Translations under genes and position numbers: made by a program
Notes under the pieces: model-generated
The model's input: the letters and a program-made list of their open reading frames with translations, nothing else
Databases searched by the model: none
What the model was told of the DNA's origin: nothing
Part shown: positions 43,016 through 51,520 of the stretch, piece after piece
Position numbering within the stretch: the first letter of the stretch is position 1
Layout: every line of letters begins with the position of its first letter
NCBI GenBank assembly: GCA_036677805.1
Contig: JAVBVS010000010.1
Location: 62,001-126,000, forward strand
Reading direction: 5' to 3'
Source of the DNA: SIG78 sp036677805
GTDB lineage: Bacteria > Verrucomicrobiota > Lentisphaeria > Victivallales > Victivallaceae
DNA: 64,000 nucleotides

Positions 43016-44107
43016 CTACCACGCGCCATATTCCCGCAACAGCCGTTCGGTTTCCGGCAGCTGATCCGGCGTGATGCCGAGCCAGACCATCGCCCGCGCC
43101 GGATTTTTCAGCTGGGCGAGGAATTTACGGACATTGTCCGGCGGTCCGAAGACCTGAAACTGGAGATTCGCCGCATCGGCCATGGCGATTTCGTCGCGAA
43201 ACTCGGACTGGGGCGGCTTGCCCGCGCCCGGCACCAGCTGCAACGCATTCAGCCCCGGAATCCGAACCAGATGCTCCAGATGGCCGAACTGACCCACACC
43301 GTCCATGTGGTAGCAGCTGAAATCAAGATGTTCGCTCAGCGCCGTCAGGTCGGGTACCGCGAACTCCTGAAACATCTCCGGCGAAATCATGTAGGCGAAA
43401 TCGCACTGAATCATGTAGTTGGAACTCAGCGCCGGAATGCCCCACCAGCCGGTCTGGCCCGTGCCTCCGGCGGTAATCAGCGGTTCGAAACAGTCAAACA
43501 CCGCGATCCACGCCTGAATCGTCTCCCGGCTCAGACGCTTGACTTCCTCCGGATGATCGTAGAGGTCGAACAGCAGCTGATCGGCGGTCCGCAGCGACGC
43601 CACCACATCAAGTACGCCGCCGATGTCGGTCTGCCCGAGCATCACCCGGTTGCCATAATATTCGCGCGCCGTTTTCAGGAACTCCCGGCAGCGTTTCAGC
43701 CACGGACTCTCCCAATCGACGGCGACGGCAATCTCCGCAATCGATTTCCCGGCGAATCTGCCGGGTTCGAACCACACCGTCGCGCCATCCTCGGCGATCC
43801 GCCCCTCCCCGCCGACGAACGCCGCCAGCGCCCCGGCGCCGAAATCCGGCCATACCATGGGAAAGCCGTCGGCGAGATAGCGCTGCGTGCTGAGCTGGTG
43901 CTCGCGCGCCGCCAGAATCGGTTCCAGCGGCGCATCCAGTCCGTAGGACGGGATCATCCGGCGATAAGGAACCGCGCTCGCCGGCGCGGTCGGCGCATTG
44001 CCGGTGACGATGACGTTGAACAAAGGGCGGTCCAATTCGCCGCGAAACCACCGTTCGCCATGGCAGGCGACGGCGGCCAGATCGACTTCCCGATACGTTT
44101 TAAGCAT
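43016..44107 (-). CDS. uroporphyrinogen-decarboxylase-like protein (URO-D superfamily)
   Basis: A 363-residue protein that resembles the URO-D fold family, which includes both heme-pathway enzymes and corrinoid methyltransferases. Supporting segments are AGKSIAEIAVAVDWESPW, MLGQTDIGGVLDVVASLRT, FDLYDHPEEV and HMDGVGQFGHLEHLVRIPGL. No heme or cobalamin genes are near. In PVC bacteria such paralogues are often found in sugar loci, and here it lies next to a regulator and a GH95-like enzyme, so a methyltransferase or demethylase role on a glycan-derived compound is a guess. A near-palindrome (44164) lies upstream. Confidence 0.7.
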   Translation of the reverse strand: MLKTYREVDLAAVACHGERWFRGELDRPLFNVIVTGNAPTAPASAVPYRRMIPSYGLDAPLEPILAAREHQLSTQRYLADGFPMVWPDFGAGALAAFVGGEGRIAEDGATVWFEPGRFAGKSIAEIAVAVDWESPWLKRCREFLKTAREYYGNRVMLGQTDIGGVLDVVASLRTADQLLFDLYDHPEEVKRLSRETIQAWIAVFDCFEPLITAGGTGQTGWWGIPALSSNYMIQCDFAYMISPEMFQEFAVPDLTALSEHLDFSCYHMDGVGQFGHLEHLVRIPGLNALQLVPGAGKPPQSEFRDEIAMADAANLQFQVFGPPDNVRKFLAQLKNPARAMVWLGITPDQLPETERLLREYGAW

Positions 44108-44163
44108 TTGGTGTCCTTCAAGTTTCGGATGGCATTATCAATTGCGCCTAAAAACCCGATTAG

Positions 44164-44178
44164 TGTTTACCGGAAACA
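44164..44178. promoter_or_regulatory. candidate operator between the regulator and the URO-D-like gene
   Basis: TGTTTACCGGAAACA has TGTTT/AAACA outer arms with a single internal mismatch. It shares the TGTTTAC element with the palindrome upstream of the adjacent regulator (45249), so both may be bound by the same protein. Confidence 0.4.
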
Positions 44179-44181
44179 GAT

Positions 44182-45231
44182 TCACCGCGAACGTCCGTCC
44201 CGTTTCTCCGGCAGTTCTGCGCCGGAGAGATCGAACGGCACCAGCTTCCGGCAGCGCCGGCCGCCGCGGGCCAATGCCTGAAAGCCATTCCAGAGTTCGC
44301 GCGCCAGCGCCGCATACGGCCGGACCAGCGGATAAACCCCCGCCAGCGTTTCCGTTCCCGGCGCATCCATGGTCACGATGGTCAGATCGCGGCCGGGTTC
44401 GAGGCCGTGGCGGCGCAAACTGTCATGGACCCACTCCAGCTCGTGATGCCAGGCGATCAACACCTCGGGCGGCTCCGCCAGTGCGAACAACCGCTCCAGA
44501 TGGGCCGCGACCAGCTCTTTCCGGTCAAACGTGCCGGGCAAAATACCCTCCTGCAAATCCGTATAACGCCAATCCGGTCCGGCGGTTCCGGCCCGAGCCG
44601 TCAGTCCGGCGCGCACTTCCGCGTCAATGGCGGGAGAGGCGATGGCGCAATCCAGCGCCACGTTCCGCCAGCCGTTGCGACGGAGGCGCTCCAGCACCGC
44701 GCAAAGCGTCCCGGCATGGTCGAAGTCGACCCATCCGATATCGCGTTCCGGCGGCTGGCGATTGGCGGACAGAAACGGCACCTTGTTCCGGCGCAGCATC
44801 TCCGCCGCCGCGTCGCAGAGCGAACTGTAAATGAAAAGATAGCCGTCGGCCCAGTCCGGATTCCACAATTCGCTGTCCGGCCGCAGCAGCGCGGTGTCGG
44901 CCAGATCCATCATCACCATGCGGACGCCGTCGCGCTCCATCAATGTCCGGAGCGTCGCCGGCAGCACTTCATCGCGGCCAACCCGGCTCCAGTCGCAGAA
45001 AACGCCGACCACTCCGGTCCGCGGCCGGCAGACGATCCGATTGCCGCGGGTGCTGTCGCCGGCGACCAGTCCATGGCCGGCCAGCGCCCGGACCGCCTTG
45101 TGGACGGTGCGCAGCGAAACGTTGAAGCGTTCGCTCAAAAGACGCATCGGCGGCAGCCGGTTTTTGTAGCTTCCGGCCAGAATCTCCCGCTCCAGCGCAG
45201 CGGCGATTTCCAGATGCTTGGTTTCGTTCAC
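44182..45231 (-). CDS. GntR-type transcriptional regulator with LacI-like sensor domain
   Basis: A 349-residue regulator. The winged helix covers residues ~5-70 (LPPMRLLSERFNVSLRTVHKAVRAL, then GNRIVCRPR). The LacI-like domain starts at VVGVFCDWSRVGRD and includes WVDFDHAGTLCAVLERLRRNG and LTIVTMDAPGTETLAG. It lies between the URO-D-like gene and the GH95-like gene, all on the minus strand. Its own promoter carries the palindrome at 45249, which suggests self-repression. Confidence 0.82.
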   Translation of the reverse strand: MNETKHLEIAAALEREILAGSYKNRLPPMRLLSERFNVSLRTVHKAVRALAGHGLVAGDSTRGNRIVCRPRTGVVGVFCDWSRVGRDEVLPATLRTLMERDGVRMVMMDLADTALLRPDSELWNPDWADGYLFIYSSLCDAAAEMLRRNKVPFLSANRQPPERDIGWVDFDHAGTLCAVLERLRRNGWRNVALDCAIASPAIDAEVRAGLTARAGTAGPDWRYTDLQEGILPGTFDRKELVAAHLERLFALAEPPEVLIAWHHELEWVHDSLRRHGLEPGRDLTIVTMDAPGTETLAGVYPLVRPYAALARELWNGFQALARGGRRCRKLVPFDLSGAELPEKRDGRSR

Positions 45232-45248
45232 GGAGCCCTCGGAAATAA

Positions 45249-45266
45249 TGTAAAAAACTGTTTACA
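45249..45266. promoter_or_regulatory. candidate operator at the regulator transcription start
   Basis: TGTAAA, six bases, TTTACA: an 18-base palindrome placed a few bases downstream of the -10 of the regulator promoter, covering the expected start of transcription. This is a classic repressor position. Confidence 0.6.
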
Positions 45267-45271
45267 CCAAT

Positions 45272-45299
45272 AGTATACTTCATTTTTCGCAAAATGCAA
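45272..45299 (-). promoter_or_regulatory. promoter of the 44182 regulator
   Basis: On the minus strand TTGCAT (45299-45294), a 16-base spacer and TATACT (45277-45272). The start codon is at 45231. Confidence 0.6.
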
Positions 45300-45338
45300 G
45301 GGCAAGGCGATGAAATTGCACCGTCCGGGATCAACGGT

Positions 45339-47552
45339 TTACAGCATGAACCGGGCGATATCACCCGCTTTGAGCCGGAGGCGGACCACCCTGCCTGCGG
45401 CGATCGCGCCGGGCGGGAGCCGCCATTCGCACCGGGCCGGCGGCAATTCGACCGTCAATTCCTGATCGCGCGTGGCCCGGACTTCGAATCCGGTGCAGCA
45501 GCCATGCGCAAAGCGCGCACTTACCCGGAAACCGCCGGGCGCGGGCATGTCACGCACTTCGGCGTAACGCCAGCGCTCCGCCACGCCGGGACCGATCCGC
45601 AGCCGTCCGGCAAAGGTTGAAACCAGCAGATCCTGTACTGCCGCGGCCGCCCCCATCGTACCGTCAAGCTGCATCAGTTTGTCCATGCTGGTGATGCCGT
45701 CCAGCCGCGGTTCGGCGCCAAGGCAGAATCCGCGAAAAACCGCCTGTCCCGCCGTGCCCGCCCGATTGCGGTAACAGCGATCGAACAGGTCAAGATAAAA
45801 TTCGCTCATATTCCGGTCGCCGAAGCGGTTCGCAAGCATCGCCGCCCACGGCAGGCTGAAGCAGCACCAGCGCCCGGTGCCGCGCTCAATCCAGCGGCGG
45901 CGGCTCATCAGCGCGACATCGCGATCGGCGTCCGATTCGGGATCGATCACGTCGAAAGGCTGAATCCCGGCCAGATGCGAATGGTGATGATGCCCTTCGT
46001 AAAACATCATTCCTTCCCAGACCGCGATCTCCGGCCGGTCGCCGGGCAGCGTCGACGTGAGGTCGTAGATTGCTCCCGGGACAATGGTGCTGTAGCGCGG
46101 CAACCGCCGCTCGATATCAAGCCAGGCAGGGTCGGGCGCAATCTTGAGCGCCGCGGCCGCCCGGATCAGATCGCGGGCCAGCCGATGAACGGCGGCCAGC
46201 TGAAAGCTGGCATTGCGCCCCCAGGCATCGGGCTGGCCGCCGCGGAATTCCGGCGAGGTGCCGACCGGAAACGCCAGCCGTCCGGAATCCTCCTCCATCA
46301 TCACCGCAAAAACCTTCATCGTTCCGGTCATGAAAGGCCAGGCCACGTCGCGCAGAAACGCCTCGTCACCGGTGTAATCGTAATAGTCGTACATCATCAT
46401 CCCGATCCACGCCGCACAGGCGTGATCGATGGTGCCGTTCCAGATGCCGCCGATGCAGCGGCCGGTGTCGTCGGTGGCATGCGGCAGCATGATCCCCCCT
46501 TCGACTCCGGCAAAAAGGCGCGCATAGTGTTCCAGCTTCGGCCGCCAGCTCCAGATCATCTCGAACAGCTTCCGGAGGTTGCCGAAGCGCCCCGCCCGCA
46601 GCGCCGGAGCATAACACATCTGAACGTTGATGTTGAAGTGATAATCCCCCTGCCACGGCGGAAAATGATCGTCCTCAATCCATGGTCCCTGCAATCCGGC
46701 GGGCGTTCCCGACCAATCGCTCATGGCGCCGAATTTATAGAGGCCAAGCCAGTAATCCTCGGTCAAGCCGGCATTGTCGACGGCGATGAAGGGAATTTCG
46801 GCCCAGAAATTTCCCCACCATTCCCGATTTTCCGCCTCCATTCCGGCGTAATCCATGGCCGGAAGCGCCGTCAGCTTCGCTTTCAGGGCGGCGGCTTCCC
46901 CGCGCCCGAATGCAACGCTGAAAAGTCCGTCTGTGCGCCGCACCGCCAATCCGAAGGCGGGATCGGCGGGCATCGGCTGGACAAATCCTTTCACATCCGG
47001 CGCGGTGAATCGTTCCGGGGCAGCATAACCGGACTCTGCCAACAGCGCGCCGCCGAGTTCGAAGGAATCAGCCACCCGCCATGCGATCACATCGTCCGCG
47101 CGACAGGCGAAACGGTCGGGCGCGCTCATGTCAATGCGAAGCTCGGCACATTTTTCCAAACCGTCCCGAACATAAAACATCCGCGCCAGACCGTCGGCAA
47201 TCCGCAATTCCCAGCGCGTCAGAACGCAGCCTGCCGCCAGGGTCAGCACCACCCGGCCGAGGGGAACCAGACAGGGACGGGCGGGCGGGCGATCGGCCAG
47301 CGGCGGAAAGAGCGCCGCCAGAGCCGCGCTGTCCTTCGCCTCGAGACAGCGCCGGATGTTGCGGTAATTCATTTCCGGCGTCCAGTTCCGGCCGCCGCGA
47401 TGATCCCAAAGACCGCCACAGCCGACCGTGATGAAAATTTCGCGGCCTTCTCCCCACAGCAGCAGGCCAAGATTGCTGTTGCCGAGAGGCGCTCCCAGAT
47501 GACAATAGCCGAACGGCGCATCAACGCATTTGACAAAATCGGGCAGCGACAT
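45339..47552 (-). CDS. GH95-like glycoside hydrolase (alpha-fucosidase/galactosidase type)
   Basis: A 737-residue protein with the layout of family GH95: an N-terminal beta domain (APFGYCHLGAPLGNSNLGLL), an alpha/alpha six-barrel (~260-620) and a C-terminal beta domain. Barrel segments include DYHFNINVQMCYAPAL, LPHATDDTGRCIGGIWNG and FPVGTSPEF. GH95 enzymes cleave alpha-L-fucosyl or alpha-L-galactosyl links. There is no signal peptide, so it would act in the cytoplasm on imported sugars. The exact catalytic glutamate cannot be named without an alignment. The gene has its own promoter. Confidence 0.72.
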   Translation of the reverse strand: MSLPDFVKCVDAPFGYCHLGAPLGNSNLGLLLWGEGREIFITVGCGGLWDHRGGRNWTPEMNYRNIRRCLEAKDSAALAALFPPLADRPPARPCLVPLGRVVLTLAAGCVLTRWELRIADGLARMFYVRDGLEKCAELRIDMSAPDRFACRADDVIAWRVADSFELGGALLAESGYAAPERFTAPDVKGFVQPMPADPAFGLAVRRTDGLFSVAFGRGEAAALKAKLTALPAMDYAGMEAENREWWGNFWAEIPFIAVDNAGLTEDYWLGLYKFGAMSDWSGTPAGLQGPWIEDDHFPPWQGDYHFNINVQMCYAPALRAGRFGNLRKLFEMIWSWRPKLEHYARLFAGVEGGIMLPHATDDTGRCIGGIWNGTIDHACAAWIGMMMYDYYDYTGDEAFLRDVAWPFMTGTMKVFAVMMEEDSGRLAFPVGTSPEFRGGQPDAWGRNASFQLAAVHRLARDLIRAAAALKIAPDPAWLDIERRLPRYSTIVPGAIYDLTSTLPGDRPEIAVWEGMMFYEGHHHHSHLAGIQPFDVIDPESDADRDVALMSRRRWIERGTGRWCCFSLPWAAMLANRFGDRNMSEFYLDLFDRCYRNRAGTAGQAVFRGFCLGAEPRLDGITSMDKLMQLDGTMGAAAAVQDLLVSTFAGRLRIGPGVAERWRYAEVRDMPAPGGFRVSARFAHGCCTGFEVRATRDQELTVELPPARCEWRLPPGAIAAGRVVRLRLKAGDIARFML

Positions 47553-47594
47553 CGTACATTCTCCCCCGGAAAAACAGTTGTGAAAATTTGCGAT

Positions 47595-47622
47595 AGAATA
47601 CTATAGCAGGAGTCGGATTCAA
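47595..47622 (-). promoter_or_regulatory. promoter of the GH95-like gene
   Basis: On the minus strand TTGAAT (47622-47617), a 16-base spacer and TATTCT (47600-47595). The start codon lies 43 bases downstream at 47552. The rest of the gap 47623-47848 holds nothing I can recognise. Confidence 0.5.
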
Positions 47623-47848
47623 ATCAAGCCGCGTTCGGGTAGGACGACAGCCGATCCAATCCCCGGTTCCGGCCCGGGCCGTCATCAGGAACATCGGATA
47701 ACCCCGGACAGCGCTATGATGGAACGAACCATCCTTCGGGTCCAGATCGACCGGCGGCGGCAACCACCCGCCGGGGACGAGCAGACGGCGGCATCGGGCG
47801 AGCAGCGCGCCGGCATCTTCACAGGATGCGGCGCCGATATTGAATTGA

Positions 47849-48643
47849 TCAGCTCATACCGGCGCGCTTCCGGAAAAACGAGGATATCACCGGAATACGC
47901 GGTTTCGGATCCGGCCCGCCGCGAGGGCCAACCGCCCGGCGCAGCTTCAGACTCATCGCCGTCGTCATCAGAATCAGCGAAAAGTAATAGGTCGGCATCA
48001 GCAGGAAATTCAGCGGTTCCCAATGCAGAAAATCCTTGAATGAAATCGTCGTGTCGGAGAAAATCATCAACCCGATCGCGGTGATGAAACACAGCTTTTC
48101 CGGTCTGGCCAGCCGCAGGCCGACCGCGGCCGCCAGCGTCAGGCAGGAGAGCAGCAGATAAACCAGCGCCGCAATTTTGAGCCCCATGCCCATGCCGGGA
48201 AGCGGCAGCAGAAAAAACCCGAAATAAACCAGCAGCAAGGCGGTAAAAACGGCACCGAAGAGCTTGTGGATGCGGCCATTGCCGAGCAGCAACAGGAAGT
48301 AGTTCCCATGCATCAGTCCGAACAACGCAATCCCGCCGATGAAGAGCCATTGATTTTCACCGCGATGAAACAGGAAGGCATCCCCGCCCAGACAGCAGAG
48401 ATACGCCGCCGGCAGCAACCAGTCGCCACGCCGCGCCGCCCGGCTCCAGAGCAGCAGGAAAACCGTAATCGCCAGGCAGGACAAAAGCAGCGTCACCGTC
48501 ATCGCAAAACCATAACGTCCCCGGACGATGGCAATCACCCCCAGCGTCAGCGGAATCAGCGGCAAAAGCCATGCGGCGCCATTCTTCATCCAAACCCCTT
48601 CTCCATTCGCTCCGGGCCGCATGAAAACGGCATGAAAATTCAT
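47849..48643 (-). CDS. YhhN/TMEM86-like membrane protein, possible lysoplasmalogenase
   Basis: A 264-residue protein with about eight membrane helices. The segments CCLGGDAFLFHRGEN, FGLMHGNYFLLLL and LMIFSDTTISFKDF match the conserved acidic D and H positions of the YhhN family, in which TMEM86 and some bacterial members hydrolyse the vinyl ether bond of lysoplasmalogens. Plasmalogens are found mostly in anaerobes, which fits the setting. The ATG overlaps the stop of the SRPBCC-like gene (ATGA), so they are cotranslated. The basic tail is unusual. Confidence 0.7.
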   Translation of the reverse strand: MNFHAVFMRPGANGEGVWMKNGAAWLLPLIPLTLGVIAIVRGRYGFAMTVTLLLSCLAITVFLLLWSRAARRGDWLLPAAYLCCLGGDAFLFHRGENQWLFIGGIALFGLMHGNYFLLLLGNGRIHKLFGAVFTALLLVYFGFFLLPLPGMGMGLKIAALVYLLLSCLTLAAAVGLRLARPEKLCFITAIGLMIFSDTTISFKDFLHWEPLNFLLMPTYYFSLILMTTAMSLKLRRAVGPRGGPDPKPRIPVISSFFRKRAGMS

Positions 48644-49134
48644 CGTCCCTTTTTCTTACGCAATATGTTGCGCAGGAAATCGACCCACATGGAATGCGGC
48701 GTCCGCACCTGAGTCTCGCTCACCTGGTTCTGAACCTTGTCGAGACAATCCTCCAACAAGGCGTCATGCAGCCACCGGAACGTCAGTTGCCAGACCAGAA
48801 AAGTCTTGAGATCGACCTCCATATCGACCGTATGCCGGAGCGCCGTCATCCCGTCGTCGGCGGGCAGGATTTCGAACTTGTGAATGCCGGAAAATTTCGC
48901 CGGCCGGGTAAAGGTGAACTCGACCGCCCGGCCGCTTTCATAAGCCGAAACATAATACCGGATGGGGCCGTGACCGCCCGCGGAATTCACCGCCAGTCCG
49001 TTGTTCAATTTCAACGGCGGCCAAAATTCCCCGGGCCACAGGCGATCCTCCGGCGATGACAGCGTCTCCAGTATTTCAGCGATGGCTGAAACCGGATGGG
49101 GGTATTCCCGCTGGTGCACACTTCGTATTTTCAT
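48640..49134 (-). CDS. SRPBCC-like small protein
   Basis: A 164-residue protein. ATG 49134 has a strong GGAGGGG ribosome binding site. The pattern SAYESGRAVEFTFTRPAKFSG-like segment, then HKFEILPADDGMTALRH and a final long helix (WLHDALLEDCLDKVQNQV), resembles the START/polyketide cyclase (SRPBCC) lipid-binding fold. This is a fold-level guess. It is cotranslated with the YhhN-like protein, which supports a lipid-related role. Confidence 0.6.
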   Translation of the reverse strand: MKIRSVHQREYPHPVSAIAEILETLSSPEDRLWPGEFWPPLKLNNGLAVNSAGGHGPIRYYVSAYESGRAVEFTFTRPAKFSGIHKFEILPADDGMTALRHTVDMEVDLKTFLVWQLTFRWLHDALLEDCLDKVQNQVSETQVRTPHSMWVDFLRNILRKKKGR

Positions 49135-49327
49135 GGCGTTCCCCTCCCTGAAATTCCATCCGCCCCGGTTTCCCCGACCGGCGGCGAAGTCGAGCGTGAT
49201 GGCCGCACTTCGATCCTTCTTACCATACACCGTTGTCGCAACATTTTCCAGCGCCGGATATTAGCATTTTTGCATTTCATCGGCGGGAAGCACGATCGGG
49301 ACAATTGGCAAAAATGCCGTTCCGCCG

Positions 49328-49368
49328 CAAAAAACAACTTCCCGACCGGGAACAATCCCGCCGGGAAG
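49328..49368 (-). terminator. minus-strand terminator after the deacetylase-like gene
   Basis: CTTCCCG (49338-49344) and CGGGAAG (49362-49368) enclose an inner CCGGGA/TCCCGC stem. Read on the minus strand the hairpin is followed by a TTGTTTTTT run (49336-49328). It ends the locus that begins at 56870. Confidence 0.75.
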
Positions 49369-49412
49369 CCTTGACAATACCATATTGCGGAAAATTCGCG
49401 CCGGCAGACGCC

Positions 49413-50216
49413 TCAGTGGAAGAAGGCGCTTTTCCGGACCAAGCGGCGTAATTCGTCGAGATCGTAATTCACATCCCACCAGGTCGGATGCTGGAGAAAC
49501 ATCACCACCTCGCCGGGCTTCGCCTCGCGGAGCGCGGCGGCGAATTCGTCCCCGCCGATGTACCGGTCCTCGCCGACATAATGGAACCGCAGCCCCAGCT
49601 CCGCCGACAAACGATCGATGACGTAATAGAGCTCTCCCAGCGGCCGCAGGCCCAGCGCCGTGATCAGCTCCGGCCGCCACTCGCCGTTTTCCTTGAAGAT
49701 GTCCCCGGAAAAATAACCCGACTTGTACACTCCATGGGCGAAACCAACCGTAATATCCGGGTAAAAACTTCGCAGCCAGGCCAGATTTTTCCGGAAGCTG
49801 GCGCGCGCTTCGGTCATATCGCCGGCGGCGATCACCAGATCCTCATACTGATACTGGATTTCGTGGCCCAATGCCAGCACCGCGTCGAGTTCCGCCCGGA
49901 AATCCGGGGTCAGTGCGCACAGAAAGCGGATATTGTAACTGGTCCGGAACCCGAATTCATGCTCCATCGTCGCCATCTGGAGCGCCAGATAATTGTCCGA
50001 CGGCCGCTCGACGTCGTGAATCCAGATCACCCGCACCCGGTCCGGAAGCACCAGTTCGTTCCGGTCATACAGGGCTAACGCTTCGGCCGCCGGAACCGGC
50101 GCATAACGCGGCTTGGCCATCTCCGCACAGATTTTCGCATACTCGACCGCATGAAGCTTCTGATTGAGGTGCAGATAATGCTCGGTGGCCAGATCGATCG
50201 GAATATACTTTTCCAT
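49413..50216 (-). CDS. polysaccharide-deacetylase-like protein
   Basis: A 267-residue protein (ATG 50216 with a GGAGAA ribosome binding site). Segments VIWIHDVERPSDNYLAL, GFRTSYNIRFLCAL, LGHEIQYQYEDLV and MFLQHPTWWDV resemble the barrel of NodB-like polysaccharide deacetylases, with HD as the metal site and HP late in the chain. The usual H-S-x-x-H second metal motif is not seen as such, so activity is uncertain. It lies 36 bases after the oxidoreductase gene, on the same strand. Confidence 0.55.
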   Translation of the reverse strand: MEKYIPIDLATEHYLHLNQKLHAVEYAKICAEMAKPRYAPVPAAEALALYDRNELVLPDRVRVIWIHDVERPSDNYLALQMATMEHEFGFRTSYNIRFLCALTPDFRAELDAVLALGHEIQYQYEDLVIAAGDMTEARASFRKNLAWLRSFYPDITVGFAHGVYKSGYFSGDIFKENGEWRPELITALGLRPLGELYYVIDRLSAELGLRFHYVGEDRYIGGDEFAAALREAKPGEVVMFLQHPTWWDVNYDLDELRRLVRKSAFFH

Positions 50217-50252
50217 GAGATTCTCCCGCTTGCATCCCAACCTGAAGGCCGC

Positions 50253-51347
50253 TTACTCGGCCAGGGCGTCCGGGTCGAAAGTCTGATCCCAGGGGTAGCT
50301 GATGGACAGCAGCTCTCCGCCGCGCCGCGCCGATTCGGCCGCGTACAATCCCGGCAGCGTCATGCGCAATCCTTCGCGCAACGCAATCGGCGCTTCCCGG
50401 TCGCCCTGCTCGATGGCATCGAAAAAAGCCTTGAGCAAGGCGTAGTCGGCGCCGCCGTGACCGCCCGGCACATCGGCGTATTCCGGCCGCTGCAACGCGA
50501 TCGGCAATTCGGTCAAGGTCTGGAGTCCATAGAGCTTCCTGCTCTTCACCGCGGTCCGCGCCGGTTCCCGGCCGCGCGCCGAAAGATGCTCGAAGTAACC
50601 GTCGGTCCCGAACACCCGATAGCTGTGCTGGCCGCAGCCGGCATTGTTGAAAAATGAGATGGTCAGGTGTGCCACCACGCCGGACTCGGTCCGGAAATTG
50701 GCGCTCATCAGATCGTTTTCGTCCGGAAGCCGGTTGATCCAGCTGCCGGTGGTGAAACAGGAAACCTTGCGGAAATCATCCGCGATCAGCCGCTGCAACG
50801 GCCCCAGCGAATGGGTGCAGTATTTGATCGGAGGCAGCGTCCGGCGCCAGGGAGTGTTCTTCATCAGGTATTGAACATCGTGGATGTACTCGGCTTCCAG
50901 ATAATACAGATCGCCGAGCAGCCCCCGGCGGTGGAAATCGTACATCGCCTCGACAAACCCCCACATATTCGGATTGGCGCCGGTCATGAACAGGCTTTTC
51001 GCGGTTTTGGAACTCTCCCACAGCATCCTGGCCTCGTGCAGATCAGCCACGCTCGGAATATCGGAAAAAACATGGATATTCTTGCGCAATGCCGCAGCGC
51101 AGAATCCGGCATGATTGGTGGCCGGCGTCTCCACCAGCAACACGTCAATCAACCCGGAATCCAGCATTTCCCCGAAATCGGCGAACCCCGCCGCCGCGGG
51201 ATACTTTTCCCGGATCGGATCGATCAATGCCACATTGCAGTCACAAACCGCAGCGATCGCCACCGAGTCGAAACATGCGGCCGTCGCCAGCATCGCCACC
51301 CCGCGATGGCCGAGTCCGACCACGCCCAAACGTATTTTCTTCGCCAT
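50253..51347 (-). CDS. Gfo/Idh/MocA family oxidoreductase
   Basis: A 364-residue NAD(P)-dependent sugar dehydrogenase-like protein. ATG 51347 opens with the Rossmann motif RLGVVGLGHRGVAML (GxGxxG). The catalytic EKP motif of the family is not typical: the region reads NIHVFSDIPSVAD, with D-I-P in place of E-K-P. The C-terminal domain includes EAEYIHDVQYLM and IKYCTHSLGPLQ. It should oxidise or isomerise a sugar from the neighbouring locus, if the altered motif is tolerated. Confidence 0.85.
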   Translation of the reverse strand: MAKKIRLGVVGLGHRGVAMLATAACFDSVAIAAVCDCNVALIDPIREKYPAAAGFADFGEMLDSGLIDVLLVETPATNHAGFCAAALRKNIHVFSDIPSVADLHEARMLWESSKTAKSLFMTGANPNMWGFVEAMYDFHRRGLLGDLYYLEAEYIHDVQYLMKNTPWRRTLPPIKYCTHSLGPLQRLIADDFRKVSCFTTGSWINRLPDENDLMSANFRTESGVVAHLTISFFNNAGCGQHSYRVFGTDGYFEHLSARGREPARTAVKSRKLYGLQTLTELPIALQRPEYADVPGGHGGADYALLKAFFDAIEQGDREAPIALREGLRMTLPGLYAAESARRGGELLSISYPWDQTFDPDALAE

Positions 51348-51475
51348 AAAACCATCACTTGAGAGGTCAATCGCAAACGGATCGACCGGGTTGATTCTCT
51401 TGGTTTTCGCCGCAAAAATCCGGAACCTCGAACAAGCTGTGCCGTTCCGGTTCCGAACGCTATGCGTACTATACC

Positions 51476-51517
51476 CCGCCGCGGGCGGCAATACCACCCG
51501 CAACGGCGGTTTTTTTC
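51476..51517 (+). terminator. plus-strand terminator-like hairpin with no plus-strand gene
   Basis: CCGCC and GCGGG (51476-51485) pair with CCCGC (51497-51501) and GGCGG (51505-51509), followed by eight T on the plus strand. Both flanking genes are on the minus strand, so it may block antisense transcription, or it may be chance. Confidence 0.4.
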
Positions 51518-51520
51518 AAT

